Position numbers and translations under genes: made by a program. The notes under the pieces were generated by a model, which did no database searches, was not told where the DNA came from, and saw only the letters and a list, made by a program, of their open reading frames with translations. Positions 31,901-37,995 of a stretch of DNA of 37,995 bases are shown piece by piece. Position 1 is the stretch's first letter, and each line of letters begins with the position of its first letter. Origin of the DNA: Paludibacter sp. (GTDB lineage Bacteria > Bacteroidota > Bacteroidia > Bacteroidales > Paludibacteraceae); assembly GCA_013426815.1 (NCBI GenBank), contig JACDZH010000008.1, positions 1 through 37,995 of the forward strand, written 5' to 3'.

Positions 31901-33868
31901 AAATTCCCGTCCACTCGCTGTACCATTCACATTCAGGTTATGATAAGTGTAATTGTTAAGAAAAATACTTGAAACTTGGGCTTTAATATCGGCTTTGATG
32001 GTGTTTTGATCCAGTCCGTGACCGGTTACAGCAGCAGTTAACGTTACCGTACCATACATTTGCTTATTTTTTAGCAAACTTCCCAAATCCAGCTCCGAAG
32101 TACTTAGGTTAGCCCTGAAATTTTCGTTTTTGTCAATGTTTGCCAAAAGCATCGCATTGCCAATGCTGCTGTTTAGATGGATAGATGTTTCAAACTCTTT
32201 CAACTTCTCATTGAAAACAGCATTTACACTTATTTCTTCAGGAATTTGGATACTTACTGGTATGGAAGAACCAACCATCATATCAATATCCTGTCGTCCG
32301 GAAACAAGTTTCAGGTTAGGAAAATGAAAAGTGGCGGTTTGGGCTGCGGGTAATCCGGTGATGGTGAAATCGGTTTTCAAAACGGTTTTTGCTCCGGTTT
32401 TCAAAACCAGATTTTTACCTTTCAGGTTATTGATGCGTCCATTGATCTGACCGGAAACAGACGTAATATTCTTCTTGTTTTTAAAAAAATCCTGTTCAGC
32501 CAGTGCAGGGCTAAAATAAAGAATATCAGCATTGGTAAAACCGGCGCTTTTAATATTTAAATTCAGAACCAGATACGGAAGCGAATCTTTCAAAGATTTC
32601 ATCGACGAAAAGCGAAGATTCATGTCACCGATAAGTGACGAGCCGGTTGTGTTGGCTTTTATACTTTTGGCAGTTATGGAATGATTGTCCATCGTAAAAT
32701 CAGTTTCGAAACGGGTAATTGCGAAATTATTCTGATCCACTGCATTAAATTCGTTCACCAATACTTTTGTAGAATCGGTGGAATAGAAAAAATCGCTTGC
32801 CAGAAGATGTACCTGCTTAAATTCCAAATGATTCGCATCAAAGGAATTCTTTAGATTTGGTGTGCCGTTTACCTTGTAAGTCAATGAATTATGATGCAAA
32901 TCGATGTGTTGAACGGTTACAATCCATTCGTTTTTAAACGAAACGGGAATTTCCACCTTTGAGTCGGGAATTACAGACGCTATTGTTAAATATCGAATAT
33001 CACTTTCCGATAAATAAAATCTATCGGCTTTTACTAATTCTTTTTGCAAATCTACACTGCCTTCTTTTAATTCAAACCGTTTGATAACCGCCAAAACTGA
33101 TTGTTTGTTTATGGAAGCACCAAAAGTAACGGTCGAATTATTGATTTGAATATTATTTGCCGAAATGAAAGGTAAGGTACCTTCCGTCTTTTTCTGAGTA
33201 GTAACTGACGATTCTTTTATCAAAACGCCGGCATTTAATTTCTCAACCAGCAAATCGTCGATATCAAAAATGGATTTTTCAAAATCAATCTTATTCATTT
33301 TCAAATCCAGTTTGTCCAATGTTGCCGAAATATTCATTCCACCGAATTCATCATCGTAAAGAATCCGGATGTTTTTCAAACTCACGTTATTTACAGTGAA
33401 TGTCCATTTTGAAGGTGTTTTAGATGTGGTTGTTTCTTTTTTGGTAGAATCGGCAAAAGCAGTTATCAGAAAATTGTAATTAAAAAGCGAATCTGTTTTC
33501 GTATTGTATGCATTCAGATTCACATTTTCAAGTTTAACTGAATTCACCGTTATCTTGTTGAATATCAAATCGAAAAGAGCAATATTTATTTTCAATTTGC
33601 CGGCTGAAATTAATGTGTCTTTTTGCAGGTCTTCGAGAAAAAGACCTTCTATTACAACCGATTTAGGAAATGAAATTCTAACATTCTCAATTTCAACACG
33701 GGTATGTGTTTTGTTACTTACAAAAGTGGTAGCATAATGTACAATTTTGTTTTGCACTGCCGGAATCTGAATAATTGCGGCTAAAATGAGAAATAACAAC
33801 ACGAAAACAAGTACCACCCAAAAGATAGCTTTCAAAGTTTTCTTTAAAAAGGGAAGTATTTTTTTCAT
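28904..33868 (-). CDS. tamB: TamB-family translocation/assembly module protein (DUF490)
   Basis: The 1654-residue protein has one N-terminal inner-membrane anchor (about residues 10-33, AIFWVVLVFVLLFLILAAII). A very long AsmA/TamB-type beta-groove follows, with many short alternating strands such as VRISFPKSVVIEGLFL and VDGNVLLKRVNNSYGIIA. The conserved TamB C-terminal domain covers about residues 1180-1654, with LTGTYNLNEGSYLISLEQF, FEIVSGSTISWNGDPLDADI and ALLVLGRF. TamB proteins bridge inner and outer membranes and are thought to carry phospholipids or assist outer-membrane protein assembly. The stop codon is 20 bp from the preferred TamL start, and the gene begins 8 bp after the CbpM gene, so it lies inside a four-gene operon. 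No damage is visible. Confidence 0.92.
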   Translation of the reverse strand: MKKILPFLKKTLKAIFWVVLVFVLLFLILAAIIQIPAVQNKIVHYATTFVSNKTHTRVEIENVRISFPKSVVIEGLFLEDLQKDTLISAGKLKINIALFDLIFNKITVNSVKLENVNLNAYNTKTDSLFNYNFLITAFADSTKKETTTSKTPSKWTFTVNNVSLKNIRILYDDEFGGMNISATLDKLDLKMNKIDFEKSIFDIDDLLVEKLNAGVLIKESSVTTQKKTEGTLPFISANNIQINNSTVTFGASINKQSVLAVIKRFELKEGSVDLQKELVKADRFYLSESDIRYLTIASVIPDSKVEIPVSFKNEWIVTVQHIDLHHNSLTYKVNGTPNLKNSFDANHLEFKQVHLLASDFFYSTDSTKVLVNEFNAVDQNNFAITRFETDFTMDNHSITAKSIKANTTGSSLIGDMNLRFSSMKSLKDSLPYLVLNLNIKSAGFTNADILYFSPALAEQDFFKNKKNITSVSGQINGRINNLKGKNLVLKTGAKTVLKTDFTITGLPAAQTATFHFPNLKLVSGRQDIDMMVGSSIPVSIQIPEEISVNAVFNEKLKEFETSIHLNSSIGNAMLLANIDKNENFRANLSTSELDLGSLLKNKQMYGTVTLTAAVTGHGLDQNTIKADIKAQVSSIFLNNYTYHNLNVNGTASGREFAGEVKLNDKNAVFDFDGLVNTTVGKEQLKFNLNVKGADLQKLSFTKDDMRIGFRANANLKGGTVNKLNGKAGITNMIIAHNGKKYVFDSVMVASVNQPNKSEMSFNSPLIGIKYSGTLSPTSLPEVLSQYFNKFFPFLETKPAKHKNDSTGFNFEIQLHNHPLLSEVFLPDLKEFEPGIITGSFDSRKNELKLNAGVKRLVYGTTEINNMAVVVKSDSTALDFSVSGSGILNSQINLANILFEGKLAENKILANISSIDGSNKKLLIRSEITKEKGNYKLVLDPKNFYLMNNRWDIAADNYIEFGKQGFLIHHLFMNNAQSQMNIASVHDRFNDDLNIEIKKFRLDDISRIIEKDSSLVKGNVDGNVLLKRVNNSYGIIANATINNLIVRDVPIGQLAIKAENPTGERFDVDVKLTGTNNNLTASGYYIPNGGDNSIHLKADIQSLSMKTVEAFSMGQIREASGNISGNFLVGGKSTAPELSGELTLNDVFMNPKYLNNRIEFKHETLQLRADGIYFEKFTMLDTKKNAAVIDGTVHMKQFSDFVFAIHATTKDFLLFNTTSKENEMFYGRMIIDSKIDITGTISLPVINAKLKMKNGSNFTFAVPEDKLTADKGEDEVLFEDTSKQNEILNRKVKKDIQKSGLTGFDLSSIIEVDKKATLRLLMDPSSSDSLVVRGEAALSFILDRSGKMSLTGTYNLNEGSYLISLEQFIKRKFEIVSGSTISWNGDPLDADISINATYTVRAAPYDLVANQMSGLSDVDKGGYKQLYPFLVMLKLRGAILKPEISFEIQLTPENKGILGGAVNQKLNMLNEDASALNKQVFALLVLGRFVQENPLQSETNVASTFVRSTVGSFLSTQLNKLSSKVVPGVELNFDIQSYDDYQTGQAQGRTQVGIGVKKQLFNERLSVQMGGSVDVEGARAKQNSVSDITGDVTVEYKLTKDGRYRLKGFRQNQYEGAIEGQLVETGVGVVFVRDFNKWIKKSKKSPKVGVSDVKK

Positions 33869-33876
33869 ATTTCAAA

Positions 33877-34200
33877 TTATTCATAGAGACTAAGCCTGTT
33901 TCGAAGCACGGTAATTTCGTCGTGCATGTAGTTTACACGTTGTAACAAGTGGGTAATGGTTTCAATTCCTTCGATATTGATATCTAACTCGTAGTGAAAC
34001 TGAACAAATTTTTCCAATAATTGTAGTTGTTTTGCATCAATATACAAATTATTCTCAATTGATTTAATTTCGATTAAACCAATTGATTGTAAGGAATTTA
34101 CAAACGATATTTCTATATCATTCCTGGCACAAAATTCGCCAATTGAGATTAAATATTTTGGTTGCATGGTTTTTATTTTTTTCATATTCAGACGCTGCAT
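33877..34200 (-). CDS. cbpM: CbpM-like chaperone modulator
   Basis: The open frame is 107 residues. The likely start is the internal ATG at 34167 (MQPKYLISIGEFCARNDIEI), giving about 96 residues. The sequence has the MerR-like CbpM features: an N-terminal Y-L-I-S-I-x-E-F-C helix-turn region, S-L-Q-S-I-G-L-I-E-I, and a C-terminal amphipathic helix (LQRVNYMHDEITVLRNRLSL). CbpM binds the J domain of CbpA and inhibits its co-chaperone activity. It follows the CbpA gene by 9 bp and precedes tamB by 8 bp. It lacks DNA-contacting residues that I could identify, consistent with a protein-protein role. Confidence 0.8.
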   Translation of the reverse strand: MQRLNMKKIKTMQPKYLISIGEFCARNDIEISFVNSLQSIGLIEIKSIENNLYIDAKQLQLLEKFVQFHYELDINIEGIETITHLLQRVNYMHDEITVLRNRLSLYE

Positions 34201-34209
34201 GCAACGTCT

Positions 34210-35103
34210 CTACAATTTTCTCAATTCCTCGAATAATTCTTTTTGTTTTGCAGTTAGATTTGTTGGTACTTTTACAGCATAAGTTACCTGTAAATCACCA
34301 AATTTGCCTTCATTTTTATAAACAGGAAATCCTTTTCCTTTCAAGTTCACTTTCGTTCCATTCTGGGTCTCTGGTTTAACGTTCAGTTTCACTTTTCCGT
34401 CCAGGGTATTGATGGTAATTTCTCCTCCAAGCACAGCTGTATACAGATCCAACTCAACGGTTGTATATAAATTATTCTCCAATCGTTTCATATTGGGATG
34501 GTTGGCTACCGAAAACGAAATGTACAAATCTCCATTCGGACCACCATTTGTTCCCTGTCCTCCATGTCCGGTTATTTTTATGGTTTGTCCGTTTTCAACT
34601 CCGGCCGGAATGGTCATTCGAATGTTTTTTCCGTTCACAGAAAGTGTTTGTTTGTGCGTTTTATAAGCATCAATCAATTCCAGATGAATTTCAGTTGAAT
34701 AATCTTCACCGCGGTATTTTGCTTGTCTGCTACCACCTGATCTGCTGCCACCAAACATGGATTCGAAGAAATCGGAGAAATCTCCTGCGGATTGTCCACC
34801 GAAAAAACCACCACTGCTCCGTGAACCTGACGATTGTGATTGCTGTTGTTTTTGTTTCTCAAATTCATCAGCAAGTTGCCAGTCTTTTCCATAATGGTCG
34901 TATTTTTTTCGTTTTTCAGGATCGCTTAATACTTCATTTGCTTCATTTATTTGTTGAAAATTTGTTTTTGCATCCGCATTATTAGGATTCAAATCGGGAT
35001 GGTATTTCCGGGCAAGTTTTCTGTAAGCGTTTTTGACATCTTTTGGCAAAGCCGATTTATCAATACCAAGTATCTTATAATAATCTACAAAATTCATAAT
35101 CAA
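34210..35103 (-). CDS. cbpA: CbpA-type DnaJ co-chaperone
   Basis: The 297-residue protein starts with a J domain (DYYKILGIDKSALPKDVKNA) containing the HPD motif at residues 35-37 (KYHPDLN). An alternative start is M3. After a Gln/Ser/Gly-rich linker with GGFFGGQSAGDFSDFFESMF, the C-terminal substrate-binding beta-domains include IPAGVENGQTIKITGHGGQG, GDLYISFSVANHPNMKRL, LGGEITINTLDGKVKLNV and GDLQVTYAVKVP. There is no zinc-finger domain, which marks CbpA rather than DnaJ. It stimulates DnaK (Hsp70) ATPase. It is the first gene of a run with cbpM, tamB and tamL, an unusual combination that could couple cytosolic chaperoning to envelope biogenesis. Confidence 0.9.
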   Translation of the reverse strand: MIMNFVDYYKILGIDKSALPKDVKNAYRKLARKYHPDLNPNNADAKTNFQQINEANEVLSDPEKRKKYDHYGKDWQLADEFEKQKQQQSQSSGSRSSGGFFGGQSAGDFSDFFESMFGGSRSGGSRQAKYRGEDYSTEIHLELIDAYKTHKQTLSVNGKNIRMTIPAGVENGQTIKITGHGGQGTNGGPNGDLYISFSVANHPNMKRLENNLYTTVELDLYTAVLGGEITINTLDGKVKLNVKPETQNGTKVNLKGKGFPVYKNEGKFGDLQVTYAVKVPTNLTAKQKELFEELRKL

Positions 35104-35154
35104 ACAATTAAATTAGTTACAATAAAACAAATTCTGATGATAAAAAGTTGCAGA

Positions 35155-35344
35155 TTAAATATCCTTTACGGTAAGAATAAGACTCATTTCCGAAATGAAA
35201 AACAGAAGACCAAGTATACCAAAAATGATAATTTCTTTGATAGAATGAGTGCTACAATAAATTCACAAACAAAACTGCCGCATAAATAAAACTGCTTATT
35301 CCAAGAACAGTTAATAACGCACCGAATACTCTTTTGATGTTCAT
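35155..35344 (-). pseudogene. Frameshifted small two-helix membrane protein
   Basis: From an ATG at 35344 the frame reads MNIKRVFGALLTVLGISSFI then YAAVLFVNLL and hits TAG at 35254-35252. Shifting one base, the continuation reads SIKEIIIFGILGLLFFISEM then SLILTVKDI and stops at 35157-35155. The joined protein (about 62 residues) is the common Bacteroidetes small membrane protein with two hydrophobic helices (MNIKRVFG...IIxxGxLGLLFFISG). The family has no named function. The interruption is close to the middle. Confidence 0.6.
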
Positions 35345-35476
35345 ATTTCTTTATTAATACCAATAATCGGATGATTAAAAACCAAAAAGCAAAAATGTTC
35401 GAAGCAAAACAAACAAGTTGAATCACTTCGATTTACATTTTATGTAGTTTTAAGAAAAATTGAATTTTCAACGACA

Positions 35477-35894
35477 TTATTGAGGAATCAGGTGAAATTC
35501 TTTTTTGTCATTTCCATCCATATAGTAATACCAAAAACGATTTTTCTTCTAGTTTCAGAATGAACAAGGTTTTTGAAGATAAATTGTCCACACCATTGAT
35601 TTTGATTTCAGCATAATTGTTTTGAAACGACCATGAACCTGTTCCACCCAAAATTGCCCACTGAAATGAATAATTACCTTGCGTAGTGAAAGTTTCGGTA
35701 CAAGCAGTTAATAGTGAAGTATAATCAACATCATTCACTTTGTAATTGTCTACTTTCCATGTTTTTGCTACACGTTCATTGCGAGTAACCAATGTAATTC
35801 CACTATTGTCGGGATATTGACTACAACTTTGAAAACCTGCAATCACAAATCCGGTAATCATAATAAGTACTGCTAATTTCTTAATATTTTTCAT
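35477..35894 (-). CDS. Lipocalin-like small lipoprotein with a frameshifted C-terminus
   Basis: The open frame gives 128 residues: a lipoprotein signal (KLAVLIMITGFVIAGFQSC, lipobox cysteine about residue 24), then VAKTWKVDNYKVNDVDYTS, YSFQWAILGGTGSWSFQNN and IFILKLEEKSFL-like strands. This is the small beta-barrel (lipocalin-like) type common in Bacteroidetes. The last residues (LVLLYGWK, stop at 35508) are out of frame. One base shifted, the sequence continues RFWYYYMDGNDKKEFHLIPQ to a TAA at 35479-35477, which is the expected family ending. The shift is in a run of five T. The gene is either a recent pseudogene or carries a sequence error. Site C, the same operator found before the AraC regulator, lies 65 bp upstream of the start. 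Confidence 0.65.
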
Positions 35895-35929
35895 TTTTTT
35901 CTATTATAAAAGACTTTGTTATTACACTG

Positions 35930-35990
35930 CAAAGTTGAGATAATATTAGAGGTAATGTGTTACACAATTATTCCAAAAGGTTACATAATT
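35930..35990 (-). promoter_or_regulatory. Promoter and direct-repeat operator of the lipocalin-like gene (site C)
   Basis: On the plus strand GTTACACAAT (35959) and GTTACATAATT (35980) start 21 bp apart, the same spacing as at sites A and B. Toward the gene, the proximal half-site is followed after 21 bp by CAACTTTG (35937-35930), a 7-of-8 match to the -7 consensus. The architecture is the same as at the other two sites. Confidence 0.6.
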
Positions 35991-36030
35991 AGGATAAAAA
36001 AGCCCCGTTACAAATATGTTTCAGGGCTAT
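35991..36030 (-). terminator. Terminator of the Old Yellow Enzyme gene
   Basis: Read on the minus strand, AGCCCTGAAAC and the closing GT-AA-CGGGGCT form a hairpin over 36028-36001, followed by a T run at 36000-35996. It lies 22 bp beyond the stop codon and directly abuts operator site C of the next gene. Confidence 0.65.
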
Positions 36031-36051
36031 ATGAATATGATAATTTTTCTT

Positions 36052-37149
36052 TTATTCAGGGTCAGCTTTATAAATGGGATAATCGGTATATCCTAATATA
36101 TCATTTGTATAAAACTCATTCATTTTCAGATCATTTGAAAGTGGTAAATCATTTTTCCATCGATCGACCAAATCTGGATTATTGATAAATGGACGACCAA
36201 ATGCAATCAAGTTGGCTCTTCCGCTTTCCAGTTCTAGTTCTGCACTTTCTTTGTCAAAACCACCTGAAAGAATCAATGTTTTCTTAAAACAGGATCGGAT
36301 GGTATTCACCATATCATCGGGAACCGGTATTGCACCCATTGATGAATGATCAACCAAATGAATATATACAATTTTAAGTTTATTCAGTTCTTTTGCCAGA
36401 TAGGTGTAGGTCTCATCTAATTCTGGATAAAATGCCATTCCGCCAGCTTCTCCATAAGGTGAAAGGCGTATACCTGTTTTCTCTTTTCCAATGGTAGCTG
36501 ATATTGCAGTTATAACGTCAATCACAAATCTGCAACGATTTTCAATGCTTCCACCGTATTTATCGGTTCGGATATTACTTATCGGTGAAAGAAATTGCTC
36601 CAGCAAATAACCATTGGCTGCATGTAACTCAACACCGTCAAATCCTGCATCCTTGGCATGTTTTGCCGATTCGGCATATTCTGTGAGCGTAAGTAACAAA
36701 TCATTATCATCCATTTGTTTTGGAATAGGAAAATCCTGCATTTTCTTTTCATCGGTCCACATTTGTCCGATTGCTTTCAAAGGTGATGGTGCAATAATCT
36801 GAGCTCCTTCGGATAAATTGAGCGAATGACTGATACGTCCTGTGTGCATGAGTTGTATAAAGATGATACTTTCGTCTTTATGAACTTCATAGGTATTTTT
36901 TTTCCAACCGTCCACTTGTTCCATACTAAAACAGCCCGGAATGCGAGAATATCCCAGTCCGTTTGGCGATGGAGCTGTTCCTTCGGTAATGATTAATCCG
37001 GCTCCGGTTCGTTGCCCGTAATATTCGGCCATCAATGCATTCGGCACATTTCCTAATGCACGACTTCGTGTCATGGGTGCCATCACAACATGATTCCTTA
37101 GTTTCAAATTTCCTAGCTTTGCAGGTGAAAATAATTTGTAATCTTTCAT
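36052..37149 (-). CDS. Old Yellow Enzyme family alkene reductase (NemA-like)
   Basis: The 365-residue flavoprotein begins with KLFSPAKLGNLKLRNHVVMA and PMTRSRA, the FMN-binding start of the OYE family. It contains IITEGTAPSPNGLGYSRIPG, IFIQLMHTGRISH, the substrate-binding pair HAAN in VELHAANGYLLEQFLSP (His and Asn for ligand binding), NRCRFVIDVI, GIRLSPYG and a C-terminal LIAFGRPFINNPDL for FMN phosphate binding. These enzymes use NADPH to reduce activated C=C bonds, nitro compounds and electrophiles such as N-ethylmaleimide. Length is normal and no key motif is missing. Its promoter carries the same 21-bp-spaced repeat as the AraC operon. The closest biological theme is defence against reactive electrophiles, which is inference. 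Confidence 0.93.
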   Translation of the reverse strand: MKDYKLFSPAKLGNLKLRNHVVMAPMTRSRALGNVPNALMAEYYGQRTGAGLIITEGTAPSPNGLGYSRIPGCFSMEQVDGWKKNTYEVHKDESIIFIQLMHTGRISHSLNLSEGAQIIAPSPLKAIGQMWTDEKKMQDFPIPKQMDDNDLLLTLTEYAESAKHAKDAGFDGVELHAANGYLLEQFLSPISNIRTDKYGGSIENRCRFVIDVITAISATIGKEKTGIRLSPYGEAGGMAFYPELDETYTYLAKELNKLKIVYIHLVDHSSMGAIPVPDDMVNTIRSCFKKTLILSGGFDKESAELELESGRANLIAFGRPFINNPDLVDRWKNDLPLSNDLKMNEFYTNDILGYTDYPIYKADPE

Positions 37150-37272
37150 TTGATGTTTTTTTATTGAATGTTTTAATCACTATTATTTGACTGGATGTCA
37201 GTTGATTTGTGCTATTGTTGAATCATTTAAATTTTAGTTTCATATACCAAAAAGGGATGAACTTTGTTGAAA

Positions 37273-37333
37273 CAAAAGTAAAGACAATAGTTCCTCACAA
37301 GTTATATAAATCCGGTAAAAAGTTACATAATTC
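37273..37333 (-). promoter_or_regulatory. Promoter and direct-repeat operator of the Old Yellow Enzyme gene (site B)
   Basis: On the plus strand GTTATATAAA (37301) and GTTACATAATTC (37322) start 21 bp apart. Toward the gene, the proximal half-site is followed after exactly 20 bp by TACTTTTG (37280-37273), a perfect TAnnTTTG box. Beyond the distal half-site the sequence (ATTCATACACTTG) resembles site A (ATTCACACATTTG). The leader to the ATG at 37149 would be about 120 nt, longer than at the other two sites. Confidence 0.65.
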
Positions 37334-37412
37334 ATACACTTGTATTGACTTTGCAAAATGGGGCTATTTTTATTCTAATCCATTTATTAATAGTTGTTTA
37401 AAATTATATAAA

Positions 37413-37620
37413 TTAAATAAACATTTTTTTCGTTTTAATCAGTTTACAAATCTCCAACCATAAGATAGTAGATTTTCCGGCTACAATGCATATAAGAATA
37501 TTTGCAAAAGTCAGTTTATCAAACTGAAATAATTCGAGAAAAAAAGCACATTTAAAATCAGTGTTAGAAAATAAATAGCACCGTCAACTACCCATAGAAC
37601 GGTTTTATTGGGTGTTGCAA
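37413..37620 (-). pseudogene. Decayed small membrane protein gene, unidentified
   Basis: On the minus strand from about 37620 a frame reads KTVLWVVDGAIYFLTLILNV then LFFSNYFSLIN before a stop. One frame over it continues DKLTFANILICIVAGKSTIL and WLEICKLIKTKKMFI to a TAA at 37415-37413. The two halves look like hydrophobic helices of one protein broken by a frameshift. I see no good start codon upstream. The family is not recognised. Confidence 0.4.
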
Positions 37621-37750
37621 TTTAAATCAATGAAGCGGGATGGTAATAAGAATAGTGATTATATTTTGTTTTAATATATTTATTATATTTATTATCAGCT
37701 GATTAATCATTATTGACGCGCATTTACGTATAAGTATGATAGGGCACTAA
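37621..37750. other. AT-rich intergenic stretch before the transposase remnant
   Basis: Nothing supportable was found here beyond AT-rich sequence with a TATTTATTATATTTATTATC run. It separates the decayed membrane gene from the IS remnant. Confidence 0.4.
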
Positions 37751-37963
37751 TTGAAGAAGTTTGAAATGAAACTATAAAACTGATTGATAGCTCTACTGTG
37801 AGCTTATTTGTAAATCTTTTTAGAAAGGGTAAAGTTCCTATCAGCTAAATGTGGGTTAAAAATCCATACCGTATGGAAAGACACGCAGGGTTTTCATGAT
37901 TATATCAACATAACAGATGCAAAGTTGCATGACAGCAAAAGATTAATTAGAGTGTGTTTATAA
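37751..37963 (+). pseudogene. IS4-superfamily DDE transposase remnant
   Basis: The plus strand reads KLIDSSTVSLFVNLFRKGKV up to a TAA near 37842. One frame over it continues KCGLKIHTVWKDTQGFHDYI and NITDAKLHDSKRLIRVCL to TAA at 37961-37963. These correspond to the first catalytic Asp region (IDSST-SLF), the K-x-G-x-K-x-H-T motif and the second catalytic Asp/His region (T-D-A-x-x-H-D-S) of IS4-type transposases. The N-terminus and the Glu-containing C-terminal part are absent and there is a frameshift, so it is a fragment. Confidence 0.75.
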
Positions 37964-37994
37964 AGTCCTATATTTTTTGCTCGATTTTATAAAA
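37942..37994. repeat. Right copy of the 53-bp inverted repeat
   Basis: This is the exact reverse complement of bases 1-53. It overlaps the last codons of the transposase remnant, then runs on through AGAGTGTGTTTATAAAGTCC to the window edge. Confidence 0.7.
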
Positions 37995-37995
37995 A

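Noticed and set aside
34409-35289. Plus-strand ORFs opposite the cbpA gene and its upstream region
   Set aside because: They overlap a well-supported DnaJ-type gene on the other strand and show no family motifs.
1-37995. The whole window as a composite transposon
   Set aside because: Only 53 bp are shared between the ends and no intact transposase is present. The interior contains core envelope genes (tamB/tamL, cbpA), so a contig bounded by IS copies is the simpler reading.

Overview
The window looks like chromosomal DNA from an AT-rich member of the Bacteroidetes, probably Bacteroidales-like. The evidence is TAnnTTTG-type -7 promoter boxes, a C-terminal domain resembling the type IX secretion (T9SS) sorting domain, a TamB/TamL pair, GSCFA and DUF2520 family proteins, and a PAS/HisKA/REC/Hpt hybrid kinase. 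The first 53 bases recur as a perfect inverted repeat at the last 53, next to a transposase remnant. The window is therefore probably a contig that stops at a repeated insertion sequence on both sides.

Layout. Positions 1-2970 (minus strand) hold a DUF2520 Rossmann protein, a small LiaF-TM-like membrane protein, a decayed nitroreductase gene and a DUF3298-like lipoprotein. Positions 2900-4670 are mostly gene-poor, with a small pseudogene and a cysteine-rich secreted peptide. Positions 4667-18877 (plus strand) form a surface-structure locus: a 2277-residue adhesin-like beta-helix protein with a T9SS-like C-terminus, then two DUF4402 pilin-like subunits, a PapD-like chaperone and an usher-like outer-membrane protein whose C-terminal half is eight SPOR-like repeats. 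A GSCFA protein follows at 19168-20184, then a broken IS1634-family element abutting an IS3-family remnant (20412-22197).

Positions 22263-26189 (minus strand) encode an AraC-type regulator, a hybrid histidine kinase and a response regulator as one likely operon. Positions 26493-35103 (minus strand) encode a second likely operon: CbpA (DnaJ-like), CbpM, TamB and TamL. Positions 35155-37149 (minus strand) hold a frameshifted two-helix membrane protein, a frameshifted lipocalin-like lipoprotein and an Old Yellow Enzyme family reductase, followed by decayed sequence and the transposase remnant.

Two points stand out. First, the pilin/chaperone/usher cluster looks like a chaperone-usher fimbrial system rebuilt for a Bacteroidetes cell, with the usher carrying a large putative peptidoglycan-binding tail. 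Second, three promoters (the AraC regulator, the lipoprotein and the Old Yellow Enzyme) share a direct repeat with exactly 21-bp spacing, placed 20-21 bp from a -7-like box. This defines a likely small regulon for the AraC regulator. Several small genes are broken by frameshifts or in-frame TAA codons while all the very long genes are open, which argues for real local gene decay.
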